DNA of 64,000 nt from Paraglaciecola psychrophila 170 (GCF_000347635.1 NC_020514.1:3844001-3908000); one strand, 5' to 3'. Counted from the first letter of the stretch, positions 9,858 through 19,700 are shown. Program-made: numbers and translations. The notes: generated by a model from the letters alone, not told the origin.

Positions 9858-9905
9858 ATGCTATCCTTGGTTAGGAAATCATCCTGTTTAAAATAGGAGT
9901 ACAGT

Positions 9906-10091
9906 GTGGAAATAAGTTCATCAGGTGCTGGTTCACTCGCACAGATTGCACCCACTCAAACAGGCTCTCTACAGCAGGTCAAGGTTGCTGAACAACAAGC
10001 CACATTAGAAACGCCAGCAGTGCAAGAAAGTCAGTCGCCATCTCCGGCGCAAGACCAGCGAGTAGGCTCTTTGGTTGATGTTAGTGTTTAA
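9906..10091 (+). CDS. Small YjfB-like putative motility protein
   Basis: A 61-residue Gln/Ser-rich protein with no membrane segment. A strong aggag lies six bases before the GTG start and a terminator follows directly, which supports a real gene. The N-terminal MEISS and the C-terminal VGSLVDVSV resemble the ends of the short YjfB (putative motility) proteins, which start MDISS and end with a Gly-x-x-x-Asp segment. This is a weak similarity over a short sequence. It is 48 bp downstream of tesA and may be read from its own promoter. Confidence 0.5.
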   Translation: MEISSSGAGSLAQIAPTQTGSLQQVKVAEQQATLETPAVQESQSPSPAQDQRVGSLVDVSV

Positions 10092-10103
10092 AAACACAAA
10101 TTA

Positions 10104-10133
10104 AAAAAACCGAGTTAATTAACTCGGTTTTTT
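10104..10133. terminator. Bidirectional rho-independent terminator
   Basis: A perfect palindrome, aaaccgagttaa joined to ttaactcggttt, centred at 10118/10119 and flanked by A and T tracts on both sides. It serves the small plus-strand gene and the convergent amidohydrolase gene. Confidence 0.88.
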
Positions 10134-10165
10134 ATTGTCTATAAATCGAATTGTTCTAGCTTTAT

Positions 10166-11446
10166 CTAAGGGCGAACATACTGCATTGGTTTATTGGTTT
10201 GTAATGTTAAGTAACGGTCTCTCAGTTTACTCTGCCTTGACTGCATATCGACTTTTTCACCTGCTATCAATACCACCTCCGCTGCCTCAGTAACCTCAAG
10301 CGGATCACCAGACCAAATAACTACATCCGCTAACTTCCCGGCTTCGAGGCTACCCAGCTTATCATCGATACCATAAAGCTTAGCCACGTTAATAGTTAAA
10401 GCAGCCAGGCCTTGATCCCAACTTAGTCCATTGGCCACCGCGTTACCCGCGTGTTGCCTTGCCAGACGAATATTATGGGTTTCTATTCCAATACTCACTT
10501 TGACACCGGCAGCGGATAATCTACCTGCATTTTTAAGGGTTGAACCTAACTGGTCAAACCCAAAAGGCAGGTTTGCTTCGGGATCAAGGATCACTGGGAT
10601 ATCATTATCTGCCAACACTTTAGCCACTCGCCAACCTTCAGTTGCATACGTAATAACAATATTCAATTGGGGTTGACGTTGTTTTAAAGCAATAACCTGA
10701 CGAATATCGGCCGCTCTGCGGGCATCAATTAGAAGTGGCATTTCACCTTTAACCAAAGGTATTAATGCCGCAATATCCGCCCTACTCAATTCACCATGCC
10801 ATTCATCAATAGGTGTCAACGGTTTACCAATCGCAAACTTAGCTTCAGCAAGGGCTTTTTCTAGACTAACCCAAAGTACACTTCGAGAGCCTCCCATTGT
10901 GTCGGCACCACTATTACCTACTCTAGTGCTGATAAATGCCTTTGCTTGGATAACTGGATCGCTGACGTTGCCTAAAGAAATCATCGCACCTTGACCGTTA
11001 AACAGTTGCCCAGTTCGCCCCATTGAGCTAGCGGCAGACGTTACCCCTTCAATCCGTGCAATCGCCATTAATGACGAATCCGAGTTGATAGCATAAGACA
11101 CATCGAATGCTGCGCCAGTCTTAGAAATACTGGTCAAACTAGAATTACTGTCATTGGTACCTGCAGAAAAGCCCACGTCAACTAACCCTAGCGACGTACT
11201 TGCGCCAATTAAACCGGGCGTCACAACTTTTCCTTTAGCGTCAATAATCTCGTATCCCGCTAATGCAGGCTCACCTTGCATCACTTTTTGGATCTTGCCA
11301 TCTTTTATTAACACAGTGGCATTATCAATAGTGCCTTGCGACGACATGGTATGCACCTTCGCCCCCACAATAGCGATGCTCTTCGCAGCAACGACTTGAG
11401 TCAACAACATACTGCCAAGCAATGAATACTTAATTAATTTGTTCAT
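10166..11446 (-). CDS. Amidohydrolase-fold protein lacking metal ligands
   Basis: A 426-residue exported protein with a signal peptide ending LTQVVAAKS. The amidohydrolase frame is clear: the N-terminal beta sandwich, TPGLIGASTSLG at the position of strand 1, and the C-terminal LGSLEAGKLADVVIWSGDP. The metal sites are gone: the HxH of strand 1 is absent (GASTS), and PLLIDARRAADI has Asp where the family has His. It is probably not a metallohydrolase by itself. It overlaps the upstream intact paralogue by 4 bp (ATGA), so the two are translationally coupled, and a pseudo-subunit role is inferred. Confidence 0.8.
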   Translation of the reverse strand: MNKLIKYSLLGSMLLTQVVAAKSIAIVGAKVHTMSSQGTIDNATVLIKDGKIQKVMQGEPALAGYEIIDAKGKVVTPGLIGASTSLGLVDVGFSAGTNDSNSSLTSISKTGAAFDVSYAINSDSSLMAIARIEGVTSAASSMGRTGQLFNGQGAMISLGNVSDPVIQAKAFISTRVGNSGADTMGGSRSVLWVSLEKALAEAKFAIGKPLTPIDEWHGELSRADIAALIPLVKGEMPLLIDARRAADIRQVIALKQRQPQLNIVITYATEGWRVAKVLADNDIPVILDPEANLPFGFDQLGSTLKNAGRLSAAGVKVSIGIETHNIRLARQHAGNAVANGLSWDQGLAALTINVAKLYGIDDKLGSLEAGKLADVVIWSGDPLEVTEAAEVVLIAGEKVDMQSRQSKLRDRYLTLQTNKPMQYVRP

Positions 11447-12867
11447 TTGCTGTCTCCTTCACCGGGTTGTCCTAGCTCAAAATCACTGACAGGCCATGAT
11501 GCGGGAACGTTGCGGTCATAGATTAATGCTCCGTCTAAATAAACGTGTTCTGCTTGAGCATAAGTCGAAAACGGATCAGCGCTCCAAATCACCACATCAG
11601 CATTTTTGCCCTTTTCCAAAGAGCCCGTTTGCTCAAATATACCCAACGATTTCGCAGGGTTAGCGGATAACCATTGCCATGCGTCAGCTTGGCTAATGTC
11701 GATACCTGCACGGCGACCGTTGGCCCACGCTTTGGCTGCTTCTTGGTTTAATCGTTGAATACCCAAATCACTATCAGAATGTACTATCGCGCAGGCATTG
11801 GCTGCATGAACCATCGGTATATTTTCTTGAATTCCATCATAAGCTTCTAACTTAAAGCCCCACCAATCAGCCCACATTGCCGAACACACACCAGCTTCTG
11901 CTAGTTGGTCAGCTATTTTGTATGACTCAACCGCATGATGAAACGCTGCAATTTTGTAATTAAACTCTTTCATTACATCCAGCATAGTGCCCATATCATC
12001 AGCCCGATAACAATGCATATGCACTAAAATTTCGCCTTTTAATGCTAAGGCTAAAGTTTCCAGTTTTAGGTCACGTTTAGGGACTTTAGCGTCTTTTTTA
12101 CCTGCTTCATGATCAGCATAATATTTATCCCAGCTGCGCTGATAGTTTTGTGCATCGGCCCAAGCTTGTCTGTAACCAGCCACATTACCCATACGTGTAG
12201 AAGGTCCACCTTTTTGACCATATACTCTTTTAGGGTTTTCACCGCAGGCCATTTTCATACCGTAAGGCGCATTAGGAAATTTCATATCTTGCACGGTTGC
12301 ACTAGGCAAGTTTTTGACGGTTACGCCTCGCCCGCCAACTAAATTCGCAGAGCCTGGTAAAATTTGCATCACAGTGACGCCACCCGCTAAGGCTCGTTGA
12401 AAGCCAGCATCTTGAGGCCAAATAGAATGTTCAGCCCACACCTCCGCTGTTACAGGGTTGGTTGCCTCGTTACCATCAGAATGTGCGGTACCACCGGGAG
12501 CAGGATATACCCCTAAATGGCTATGCACATCAATAATACCAGGGGTAACCCATTTACCTTTAGCATCAACAATCACACCATCATCCGGCACAGACAAATC
12601 GTTACCTATGGCAACAATCTTGCCATCTTGTAACAACACCGAACTGTCATTAAAAACACCACCGATGCCATCTAAAACCGTGGCATGAGTAATTAAAACA
12701 CTTTTGCTGACAATAGGTTTGTAGGTACTTGGAAAAGGGTTTTGATTGATTTGAAATGCAGGCCCTTTGGCCTTATCTTCGCCTGATTCAGAACACCCCA
12801 CCAAAGCAAAAAAGCTTGTAACAGCAGCTAATTTAAACAGCTGTCGCTTGTTGTCTAAAATTTTCAT
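11443..12867 (-). CDS. Exported amidohydrolase (imidazolonepropionase-like), lipoprotein
   Basis: A 474-residue metal-dependent amidohydrolase. The N-terminus has a lipoprotein signal with FFALVGC, so it is probably anchored in the envelope. Metal ligands are visible in order: TPGIIDVHSHLG (HxH), ILVHMHCYRADDM, AFHHAVE, and CAIVHSDSD with the strand-8 Asp. The C-terminal SLEKGKNADVVIWSADP is standard. Substrate is unknown; relatives cleave amide bonds, including dipeptides. It is the first gene of a two-gene operon with the degenerate paralogue. Confidence 0.85.
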   Translation of the reverse strand: MKILDNKRQLFKLAAVTSFFALVGCSESGEDKAKGPAFQINQNPFPSTYKPIVSKSVLITHATVLDGIGGVFNDSSVLLQDGKIVAIGNDLSVPDDGVIVDAKGKWVTPGIIDVHSHLGVYPAPGGTAHSDGNEATNPVTAEVWAEHSIWPQDAGFQRALAGGVTVMQILPGSANLVGGRGVTVKNLPSATVQDMKFPNAPYGMKMACGENPKRVYGQKGGPSTRMGNVAGYRQAWADAQNYQRSWDKYYADHEAGKKDAKVPKRDLKLETLALALKGEILVHMHCYRADDMGTMLDVMKEFNYKIAAFHHAVESYKIADQLAEAGVCSAMWADWWGFKLEAYDGIQENIPMVHAANACAIVHSDSDLGIQRLNQEAAKAWANGRRAGIDISQADAWQWLSANPAKSLGIFEQTGSLEKGKNADVVIWSADPFSTYAQAEHVYLDGALIYDRNVPASWPVSDFELGQPGEGDSK

Positions 12868-12955
12868 GTTTTTCCCTGAGTTTCTATCGTTATTGTGGGT
12901 ATACGCAGCAATCTTTGTTGCTCATGCATTATCCTATAACAATAATAGGATTTTA

Positions 12956-13882
12956 CTAGGATTGAATATGCTGCAAAATTTCGTCCGCACTTTTCAGTCT
13001 TCGGATACTCATAAACAAATCCTCAGCTTGTGGGTATTGACGACTCAAGTAACCCAACCATTGTTTCACCCGGTTAGGATAATATTTGCCTTTATCCCCA
13101 AATAATTCATAACCAGAATATTGTACCAATAATGCCTTTACTTGCTCCCATGGCATATGTTGCTGGGTGTTTTTTATCACCTGAGCCAAATTAGGCATCG
13201 CCAAAGCACCGCGGCCCAACATGATATTTTCACAAGCAGATTGCTGTTGGCAATTTACCGCGTCTTGCGCGTTCCAAATCTCACCATTAGCGACGATCGG
13301 AATATTCACATGTTGTTTTATTTTCGCAATCCAGTCCCAATAGGCAGGCGGTTTATAACCATCGACTTTGGTTCGGGCATGAATAACTAATGAGGTAGCC
13401 CCTGCATCAGCAATGGCCTGTGCATTGGCTATCGCCAAAGAAGTATCATCAAACCCCAAACGCATTTTGGCACTCACGGTGTGGTCTTTAGGCACGGCTT
13501 GGCGCACGGCACTGACTATTTTGTAAATAGTTTCAGGCTCGCGAAGTAGTATTGCACCACCTTTGCTCTTGTTAACTGTTTTAGCCGGACAACCAAAGTT
13601 AAGATCAACTCCATGGGATCCCAACTCGATGGCTCGATAAGCATTTTCTGCCAACCAATCTGCGTGTTGACCTAACAACTGGACTTTGACAGGCACACCG
13701 TTAGGTGTAAAACCTTGATTATTTAATTCAGGGCATATCCTATAAAACACATGTTTAGGCATGAGCTGTTCTACAATCCTAACAAACTCGGTCACGCACA
13801 GGTCAAATCCGCCCACTTGGGTCAACATGTCCCGCATTAGGTGATCAACGACCCCTTCCATCGGGGCTAAAGTAATATGCAT
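12956..13882 (-). CDS. dusC: tRNA-dihydrouridine(16) synthase
   Basis: FMN enzyme that reduces U16 of tRNA. The start MHITLAPMEGVVDHLMRDML, then DLCVTEFVRI, RICPELNN and NFGCPAKTVNKSKGGA (catalytic Cys in GCP) follow DusC closely and differ from DusA and DusB. The C-terminal KQWLGYL and the length of 308 residues also fit DusC. The ATG at 13882 overlaps the stop of the upstream DUF1289 gene by one base (TAATG), which indicates translational coupling. Confidence 0.93.
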   Translation of the reverse strand: MHITLAPMEGVVDHLMRDMLTQVGGFDLCVTEFVRIVEQLMPKHVFYRICPELNNQGFTPNGVPVKVQLLGQHADWLAENAYRAIELGSHGVDLNFGCPAKTVNKSKGGAILLREPETIYKIVSAVRQAVPKDHTVSAKMRLGFDDTSLAIANAQAIADAGATSLVIHARTKVDGYKPPAYWDWIAKIKQHVNIPIVANGEIWNAQDAVNCQQQSACENIMLGRGALAMPNLAQVIKNTQQHMPWEQVKALLVQYSGYELFGDKGKYYPNRVKQWLGYLSRQYPQAEDLFMSIRRLKSADEILQHIQS

Positions 13883-14079
13883 TAGCGCGACTCGTTTTGT
13901 GATTTTTGCTGCCTACGAGTGCCACATGCCAGCACAATATCAAGCTGCTGTTTTGAGCTCGCGGTGCTCCAAATTAATATTTCATCTAACATTCTAAAAC
14001 ATCCCAAACACATATCTTGGTCATCAAGACAGCAATTTTGGACACAAGGAGATTCGACGGTTGATGGTGTATTGGTCAT
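13882..14079 (-). CDS. DUF1289 domain protein
   Basis: A 65-residue protein with four closely spaced cysteines in SPCVQNCCLDDQDMCLGCFR and the following EILIWS, the DUF1289 signature. The Cys pattern suggests a metal or Fe-S site, but no function is known. It sits directly before dusC with one base of overlap. The ATG at 14079 is the only plausible start. Confidence 0.85.
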   Translation of the reverse strand: MTNTPSTVESPCVQNCCLDDQDMCLGCFRMLDEILIWSTASSKQQLDIVLACGTRRQQKSQNESR

Positions 14080-14275
14080 GACTTATTCATTCAAAATAGA
14101 TTACGCGTATTCTATCAATAAGCTTGAAGGAAGACCAAAGTTTGCTATGAATCAAAATCGACAAACACATTTATATGTTACGCAATTGTAAATACTTACA
14201 GACTAGTGGTTGGACCAATAGGCTGTTGCGCCATACTCTACAAAGTTTATTAAAAAAACTATCTTGAAGTTCTAC

Positions 14276-14855
14276 TATGTTGCAATACAAAGCGCCAGTC
14301 ATGATATGCAAGTATGTGGTGGCCATGGTTATATTAAAGAATGGGGTATGGAGCAGATTTATCGTGACGTGCGTATTGCGACTATGTTCGAAGGTACAAC
14401 CGGCATTCAGACATTAGATTTATTGGGTCATAAAATATTACTCACCCGTAGTAAATCTTTAAAAGCTTTCAGTAAAGATGTACTCGTTTTCAGCAAAGAC
14501 AAAAGCATGACTTCTGGTAACCCCCATAACGTCAAATGAATAAATTTATCTGGGCATTAAGCAAAAGTGTGGCGAACTGGCAACAATACTCAATACGTTT
14601 AGCCTTAAAAGCTAAAAAGGACAGAGACATAAAAGGCTCATCCTCAGTAGATTATTTAATGTACTCAGGATATATAATGGGTTATTTCTGGGCACAAATG
14701 GCTCAAACAGCCTATGTAAAGTGGCTGGAGAGTTTAAAAATCAAGACTTTTATCGTCCTAGAATTAAAACTGCTGAATTTTATTTTAAAAGTTTATTATC
14801 TTGAACAAAGTCTTTGGCTAAAACCGTGATGGCCGATCCAAAAACCTTAATGTAA
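14276..14855 (+). pseudogene. Acyl-CoA dehydrogenase C-terminal remnant
   Basis: Only about the last 190 residues of a roughly 600-residue acyl-CoA dehydrogenase remain. Frame 1 gives QVCGGHGYIKEWGMEQIYRD and TMFEGTTGIQTLDLLG. Near 14535 the frame changes and reads FIWALSKSVANWQQYS and SSVDYLMYSGYIMGYFWAQM. Near 14735 it changes again to KNQDFYRPRIKTAEFYFKSL, meets a TGA at 14802-14804 where the family has Arg, and continues to the natural end TVMADPKTLM with TAA at 14853-14855. Two frame changes, one nonsense codon and a missing N-terminal two-thirds mark it as a dead gene. Confidence 0.85.
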
Positions 14856-15688
14856 CTAGACCAAGACTTGTTGTCTTTTTTTTAGGTAAGTGTTCGTTGA
14901 GGTAATGAGTATTAAACATATAAGAAATTCAGTACCCTATTATTTTCTTAATCCTATGAAGTAAAATTGCAATTATACTTCACCGTAGAAGGCTTACAAA
15001 AATGATGGTTCATATTGAAAAAGCATCATGTAAAGCATTACCGATAATTTATCTTAACCAAACCACATCGACATTATGTGTTTCGGGTTTAATTACCTGA
15101 CTTATGGTTGCAGAAAACTATAATATTCACAAAAACCATTCAGTATATTCGTCGTAACAACTGATGATAGAATGTGACTCATTAATCGACTTATGACACT
15201 CTCACCACTGCTGTCAATAAAACCTGAAAGCAACATCAATAAATAAGCGAGTAACAAAACAGATAACATCACTAATGCGGTTTAAGTTTGCTCCCAAACA
15301 CTAAATATGGTTTTTTGTTAGTAGTACTGCGGCTAATATTGGTCCAAGACTTGCCATTTATCTATCCATTATAGAATGATCGCCATGTGGCCTATACACG
15401 AGATGTCAGTACTATAAAATGAATGTGTACATCAAGTCTGGTGATTTATTAACTCGCTATTTAGCGGGGAATAGGGATAGGCTTATTCATATAAAACCCT
15501 TTAACGTAGACGCCGCATAATACTTGGCAATCAATTCGGTCCCTAAAAATAAAATTGCGCCTATAGATAAATTTTTCTGTATTGTTAAATATTTTAGAGG
15601 CTTAACAACGTGGGTAATGCGATAAAATTAAGGCATAATTGTGTGATTCGGTCGAGGCAATGTAATCGACAAGAAGAAGAGGATATCA
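14856..15688. other. Long AT-rich spacer, no gene recognised
   Basis: About 830 bp without a convincing ORF, RNA gene or repeat. It follows the acyl-CoA dehydrogenase remnant and may be older decayed sequence, but no translated frame gives a recognisable family. Confidence 0.55.
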
Positions 15689-17061
15689 GTGAATAAAATT
15701 AGGCTCACCCAAGACGAAAATCTTTCCATAAAGGTCAGTTACCAGTTATTGCCTAGTGACCAGCAGCGCCTCGATTTATATTTCTCCTTACCGGATGAAA
15801 TGGGTATAAGCCCTAAAACCTTAGCAGAAGAGCATTATTTTCATAATAGTATACAAAGCCATAGCGCTTATTACTCAGACCAACTGCATTTACCTTTAGT
15901 ACGAAGTCGCTTTATCAGCCAACAAAAAGGTGAGCAAAGTGATTACCGCTTAAACCTTAATCTGTTTTCCTATCAAATTCGCATTGCCTTGGATACCGAT
16001 ATAAAACAAACCATTAAGCTTAAAGAGTGCGAGGATTTTTACCCGCAAGCTATATTGTTAGCAGAACAGATTTCTGGACTACTAAAAAAGCTAAGAAGAT
16101 ACGCGCCGCCTGACCGAAAACTACGTGCCTATTTTGAAAATGCAGACAACTATCTCAGTTGGCAAGTAGAACAATCATTTTTAAAACTGCTATCTAGAGC
16201 CCCAAAAAGCAGTGACTTTACCAGTGAGAGAAACTTCTTGTTAGCGCTGTGTCGAAGTGAAAATGAATACCGCGAAGAGAACCAATATAACTCACAAGTC
16301 ACCTTAGGTGACCCTAATCGCATCACCAATAAAATGCGCTTGCTGCAACGATTAATAGAGTATGGAGTGGTATTTCAAAAAGAAGTGAAAAACCTCAATA
16401 CCAGTTTAAACCGCATTGTACGTGGCACAGTCACAGCCGTTATTATGACTTTTGTTATGGTGCTAGTGTTAAATGCGCGAACTAACTTTACTGAAGTGAC
16501 AATTGCATTAGTCGGTATGTTAGGCGTTATTTATGGTTTAAGAGAAATATTTAAGGAAGATATTACGCGGATCATTTGGCGCAGAATTCAAAAAGGATTG
16601 CCAAAATGGAAAGTCATTTATAGTCAAAGTGTCAATAAAAGCCGTGTGGCGAGTCAAACTATTTGGCTTGAGTACATTCGTAACAAAGATTTACCCGAAC
16701 AAGTAGATAAATTATTTCAAACCCGGCGACAACAAAATAAACAAGCTGCACAATTACTGCATTTTCGCAGTGACACTAAAGTTAATGCAAAAGGTTTTTT
16801 ACCCGGCTACGATGAAATTCAGCAACGTATTTATTTTAATTTAACTCCCTTCATTCGTTTCTTAAAAAAGGGGAAGGCCGTTTATACGCACTTGATGGTA
16901 GTAAAATAACAAAACAAGCTGTTGAGCGGCGATATCAAATCAACGTGGTTTTAATGCATACTGATAAGCAGCAGCAACAACATAAGCAGCGCTTTAAAAT
17001 CACCCTGAACCGCTCTAACATCATTAACATCGAAGCAATACAGTCAGATAACACTGATTGA
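15689..17061 (+). CDS. Unrecognised two-TM membrane protein, frame break at A-AAA-AAG
   Basis: I do not recognise the family. The zero frame from the GTG at 15689 (gaagagga upstream) gives 406 residues and stops at 16909. It has a hydrophilic N-terminal domain, two TM helices near residues 252-270 and 275-292 (VTIALVGMLGVIYGLREIF), and a cytosolic C-terminal part. At 16864-16870 the codons tta-aaa-aag form the slippery heptamer A-AAA-AAG. Reading -1 from there gives ggg-gaa-ggc and GRLYALDGSKITKQAVERRY, continuing for 63 codons to TGA at 17059-17061. That extension looks like the true C-terminus, whereas the zero-frame tail does not. A homopolymer insertion or programmed frameshifting could explain it. 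Confidence 0.6.
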
Positions 17062-17200
17062 TAAAGAACGCGTCTTTGTTCTGCTTAATAATAATGGGAA
17101 AGTCGGACGAAGTGTATGTCGTTTGAGAAAAGGCATGATGCCACCACACGGGATAACGCATGCGCTACCATCAGAATGACATAGCTATACATTAGCCAAT

Positions 17201-17230
17201 AAAAAAGCCGCTTAATGAATTAAGCGGCTT
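17201..17230 (-). terminator. Terminator of the tRNA-Ala/Glu transcript
   Basis: The stem agccgcttaa (17206-17215) pairs with ttaagcggct (17220-17229) around a four-base loop. On the minus strand it is followed by a run of six T, directly after the last tRNA-Glu. Confidence 0.85.
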
Positions 17231-17237
17231 CGTCATA

Positions 17238-17313
17238 TGGCGTCCCCAAGGGGATTCGAACCCCTGTTACCGCCGTGAAAGGGCGGTGTCCTAGGCCTCT
17301 AGACGATGGGGAC
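17238..17313 (-). tRNA. tRNA-Glu (UUC)
   Basis: The complement folds as a 76-nt tRNA with acceptor GTCCCC/GGGGAC, anticodon stem-loop CCGCC-CTTTCAC-GGCGG giving anticodon TTC, T-arm with GTTCGAATC, and encoded CCA. Identical to the next copy. Confidence 0.97.
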
Positions 17314-17500
17314 AAAAACTTCGTTATCGAAACAGATTTCGATAAGTTTTTGTAAAGTAAGATAAACTCGCAAATTGCAGACTTAACTTTTAACACATTA
17401 CAAAAACGAAACTTCTATCAAACTACTTACTAACTGGCCTAGGCGGTAGTTAATAATCCTTGTTTTAATACTTAAACCACATCCTGCGGCTTAATCAATA

Positions 17501-17576
17501 TGGCGTCCCCAAGGGGATTCGAACCCCTGTTACCGCCGTGAAAGGGCGGTGTCCTAGGCCTCTAGACGATGGGGAC
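17501..17576 (-). tRNA. tRNA-Glu (UUC)
   Basis: Second copy, identical in sequence to the first including the encoded CCA, anticodon TTC. It lies between tRNA-Ala and the first tRNA-Glu on the same strand and is probably in one transcript with them. Confidence 0.97.
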
Positions 17577-17734
17577 AAAAACTTTTTTTACCGAAACAAA
17601 TCTCGATAACGCTCTTGTAAACTAAAAATGAACCGTAAATTTCACGGGACAACTTTATACGTTACAAAAACAAAATTCTTATCTTGTCTTATCTTTCATC
17701 TACTGGCCTAGGCGGTAGTAGACAATCCTTGATA

Positions 17735-17810
17735 TGGTGGAGCCAGGCGGGATCGAACCGCCGACCTCTTGCGTGCCACGCAAGCGCTCTCCCAGCTGAG
17801 CTATGGCCCC
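17735..17810 (-). tRNA. tRNA-Ala (GGC)
   Basis: The complement gives a complete cloverleaf: acceptor GGGGCCA/TGGCTCC, D-arm AGCTCAGCTGGGAGAGC, anticodon stem CTTGC/GCAAG with anticodon GGC, T-loop TTCGATC and CCA. Located 100 bp downstream of gltX on the same strand. Confidence 0.97.
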
Positions 17811-17913
17811 AAACCTATTAACATAAGTTTACGCTTTAACCCAACTAGTAGGTGTCGTTCCTTGACAGCGGGGCGCAGTTTAGGCATCTGCCCTTTTCAT
17901 GTCAACGCTTTTT

Positions 17914-19323
17914 TTAGGTATTTTCTCTGTTTGCTATATATTCCAGCGCTTTGTTTATACGTTGTTCAATTTGAGCCGGTTTAAGTAAATTTAATGTTAA
18001 ATCTAATGCCGGTGAATTACCAGCGCCGGTTACTGCAACTCGTAATGGCATGCCCACTTTCCCCATACCCACGTCTAACTCTTCAGCAGTTTGATTAATC
18101 GCGTTATGAATAGACTCAGTATTCCACTGTGTCAAAGCTGATAATTTACTTTGCACCAGCAGCAAAGCTTCTTTAGCGACAGGTCGTAAATGCTTTTTAG
18201 CCGCTTTTTCATCAAGGGCTTCATATTCTTGATAAAAATAACCACTAATTTGAGCAAGTTCTTTTAAGGTTTTAACCCTATCAGCCTGCACAGTAATCAC
18301 ATCTTCTAGTGCTGGGCCTTGATTAATATCAATACCTTGTTGAGCAAAATGCCATCTAGCATGTTCAGCCACTTCTTTGGCAGGCAGTGTTTTAATATAA
18401 TGTTGATTTAACCAAATAAGTTTATCTGTATTAAACGCAGAGGCAGACTGACCTATTGCATCTAAAGAAAATAACTCAATCATTTCTTCTACTGAGAATA
18501 TTTCTTGATCACCATGTGACCAACCAAGGCGCACCAAATAATTTAGTAATGCTTGTGGTAGATAACCTTCATCTCTAAATTCCATCACACCGACCGCATT
18601 GGTGCGTTTTGATAATTTTTTACCGTCGTCACCTAAAATCATAGATACGTGGGCATACTCTGGAATAGGTGCACCTAAGGCCTGTAATATATTAATTTGA
18701 CGGGGAGTGTTGTTTATATGATCTTCACCGCGAACTACATGGCTAATGCCCATATCCCAATCATCTACCACCACGCAAAAATTATAGGTCGGCGCCCCGT
18801 CACTGCGACGAATAATTAAGTCATCTAATTCGCTGTTAGCGATCTCGATATCACCACGGATATAATCTTTAATTATCACACTACCTTCTTGGGGCGTTTT
18901 AAAACGAATCGCAAAGGGCTTGTCTTGAGGATGATCAGTGCGCTCACGCCATGTACCCGGATAACGAGGCTTTTCGCCTTTAGCCATTTGTTCTTCACGA
19001 ATGGCATCCAATTCAGCAGATGGCATAAAGCACTTATAAGCTTTACCTTCGGCTAACAGTTGGTCGATAAATTGGTTATAGCGGTCAAAACGCTGAGTCT
19101 GATAAAACGGTCCTTCATCCCAATCTAAACCTAACCACTGCATACCTTCAAGGATTGCGTCGATAGCGGCTTGGGTGGAACGTTCAATATCAGTATCTTC
19201 GATACGTAACACAAATTTTCCGCCTTTACTTTTGGCGTATAACCAAGAGTAAAGTGCAGTACGTGCACCACCAACGTGAAGATAACCTGTGGGACTTGGA
19301 GCGAAACGGGTAACTGTTGTCAT
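17914..19323 (-). CDS. gltX: Glutamyl-tRNA synthetase
   Basis: Class I aminoacyl-tRNA synthetase that charges tRNA-Glu; its substrate tRNA is encoded just downstream. The start [20 protein letters not shown] holds the HIGH-equivalent motif HVGG, and [14 protein letters not shown] holds the KMSKS equivalent [20 protein letters not shown] is also characteristic. The ATG at 19323 gives 469 residues, the normal bacterial length, and begins exactly at the conserved N-terminus; an upstream ATG at 19368 would add 15 residues absent from the family. tRNA-Val lies divergently upstream, an arrangement resembling the E. coli gltX region. Confidence 0.96.
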   Translation of the reverse strand: MTTVTRFAPSPTGYLHVGGARTALYSWLYAKSKGGKFVLRIEDTDIERSTQAAIDAILEGMQWLGLDWDEGPFYQTQRFDRYNQFIDQLLAEGKAYKCFMPSAELDAIREEQMAKGEKPRYPGTWRERTDHPQDKPFAIRFKTPQEGSVIIKDYIRGDIEIANSELDDLIIRRSDGAPTYNFCVVVDDWDMGISHVVRGEDHINNTPRQINILQALGAPIPEYAHVSMILGDDGKKLSKRTNAVGVMEFRDEGYLPQALLNYLVRLGWSHGDQEIFSVEEMIELFSLDAIGQSASAFNTDKLIWLNQHYIKTLPAKEVAEHARWHFAQQGIDINQGPALEDVITVQADRVKTLKELAQISGYFYQEYEALDEKAAKKHLRPVAKEALLLVQSKLSALTQWNTESIHNAINQTAEELDVGMGKVGMPLRVAVTGAGNSPALDLTLNLLKPAQIEQRINKALEYIANRENT

Positions 19324-19508
19324 GTGAAAAAAGCCTGAACTAAGAATTAATGTCATTTTACCAGTCAATTAAGGGAATTTATATCAGCAAAAAGTCATTT
19401 AGAATAAAGATTGAGGGAAAACTGTAGCTGTTTTTAACCAATATATTGGGGTTCACTTCGAAAATCGAACGCTTTTTATCCATTAGAACAATAATTTTCA
19501 TTTAGATG

Positions 19509-19536
19509 TTGACAGTGAATAACTCATACCTATAAT
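19509..19536 (+). promoter_or_regulatory. Sigma-70 promoter of tRNA-Val
   Basis: Perfect boxes TTGACA (19509-19514) and TATAAT (19531-19536) with a 16-bp spacer, followed by a GC-rich discriminator (gcgctcc) typical of stable-RNA promoters, about 42 bp before the mature tRNA-Val. Confidence 0.85.
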
Positions 19537-19578
19537 AGCGCTCCTCTTACCGGCCAAGGCTAGTAAGAAATATAAATT

Positions 19579-19654
19579 GGTCGCTTAGCTCAGTTGGGAG
19601 AGCATCGCCCTTACAAGGCGAGGGTCACTGGTTCAAGCCCAGTAGCGACCACCA
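19579..19654 (+). tRNA. tRNA-Val (UAC)
   Basis: A complete 76-nt tRNA: acceptor GGTCGCT/AGCGACC, anticodon stem TCGCC/GGCGA with loop CTTACAA (anticodon TAC), T-loop TTCAAGC and encoded CCA. Single copy with its own promoter and terminator, divergent from gltX. Confidence 0.97.
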
Positions 19655-19659
19655 CTTTA

Positions 19660-19700
19660 AAAAAGCCCGTAAAATATTACTTTTACAGGTCTTTTTTTTT
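19660..19700 (+). terminator. Terminator after tRNA-Val
   Basis: The segment cccgtaaaa pairs with ttttacagg across a short loop, with one mismatch, and is followed by nine T residues, starting 6 bp after the tRNA CCA. Confidence 0.75.

Larger units (their letters stand above)
17238..17734. repeat. Tandem duplication of tRNA-Glu plus spacer
   Basis: The two tRNA-Glu copies start 263 bp apart and their spacers are related: ctggcctaggcggtag followed by an aatccttg element occurs near 17435-17460 and again near 17702-17730, and a tcgataa/tttttgtaaa-like segment follows each tRNA. The unit tRNA-Glu plus spacer was duplicated and the spacers have since diverged. Confidence 0.65.

Noticed and set aside
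13919..14191. 90-codon plus-strand frame
   Set aside because: Opposite the DUF1289 gene, whose Cys motif and coupling to dusC are convincing.
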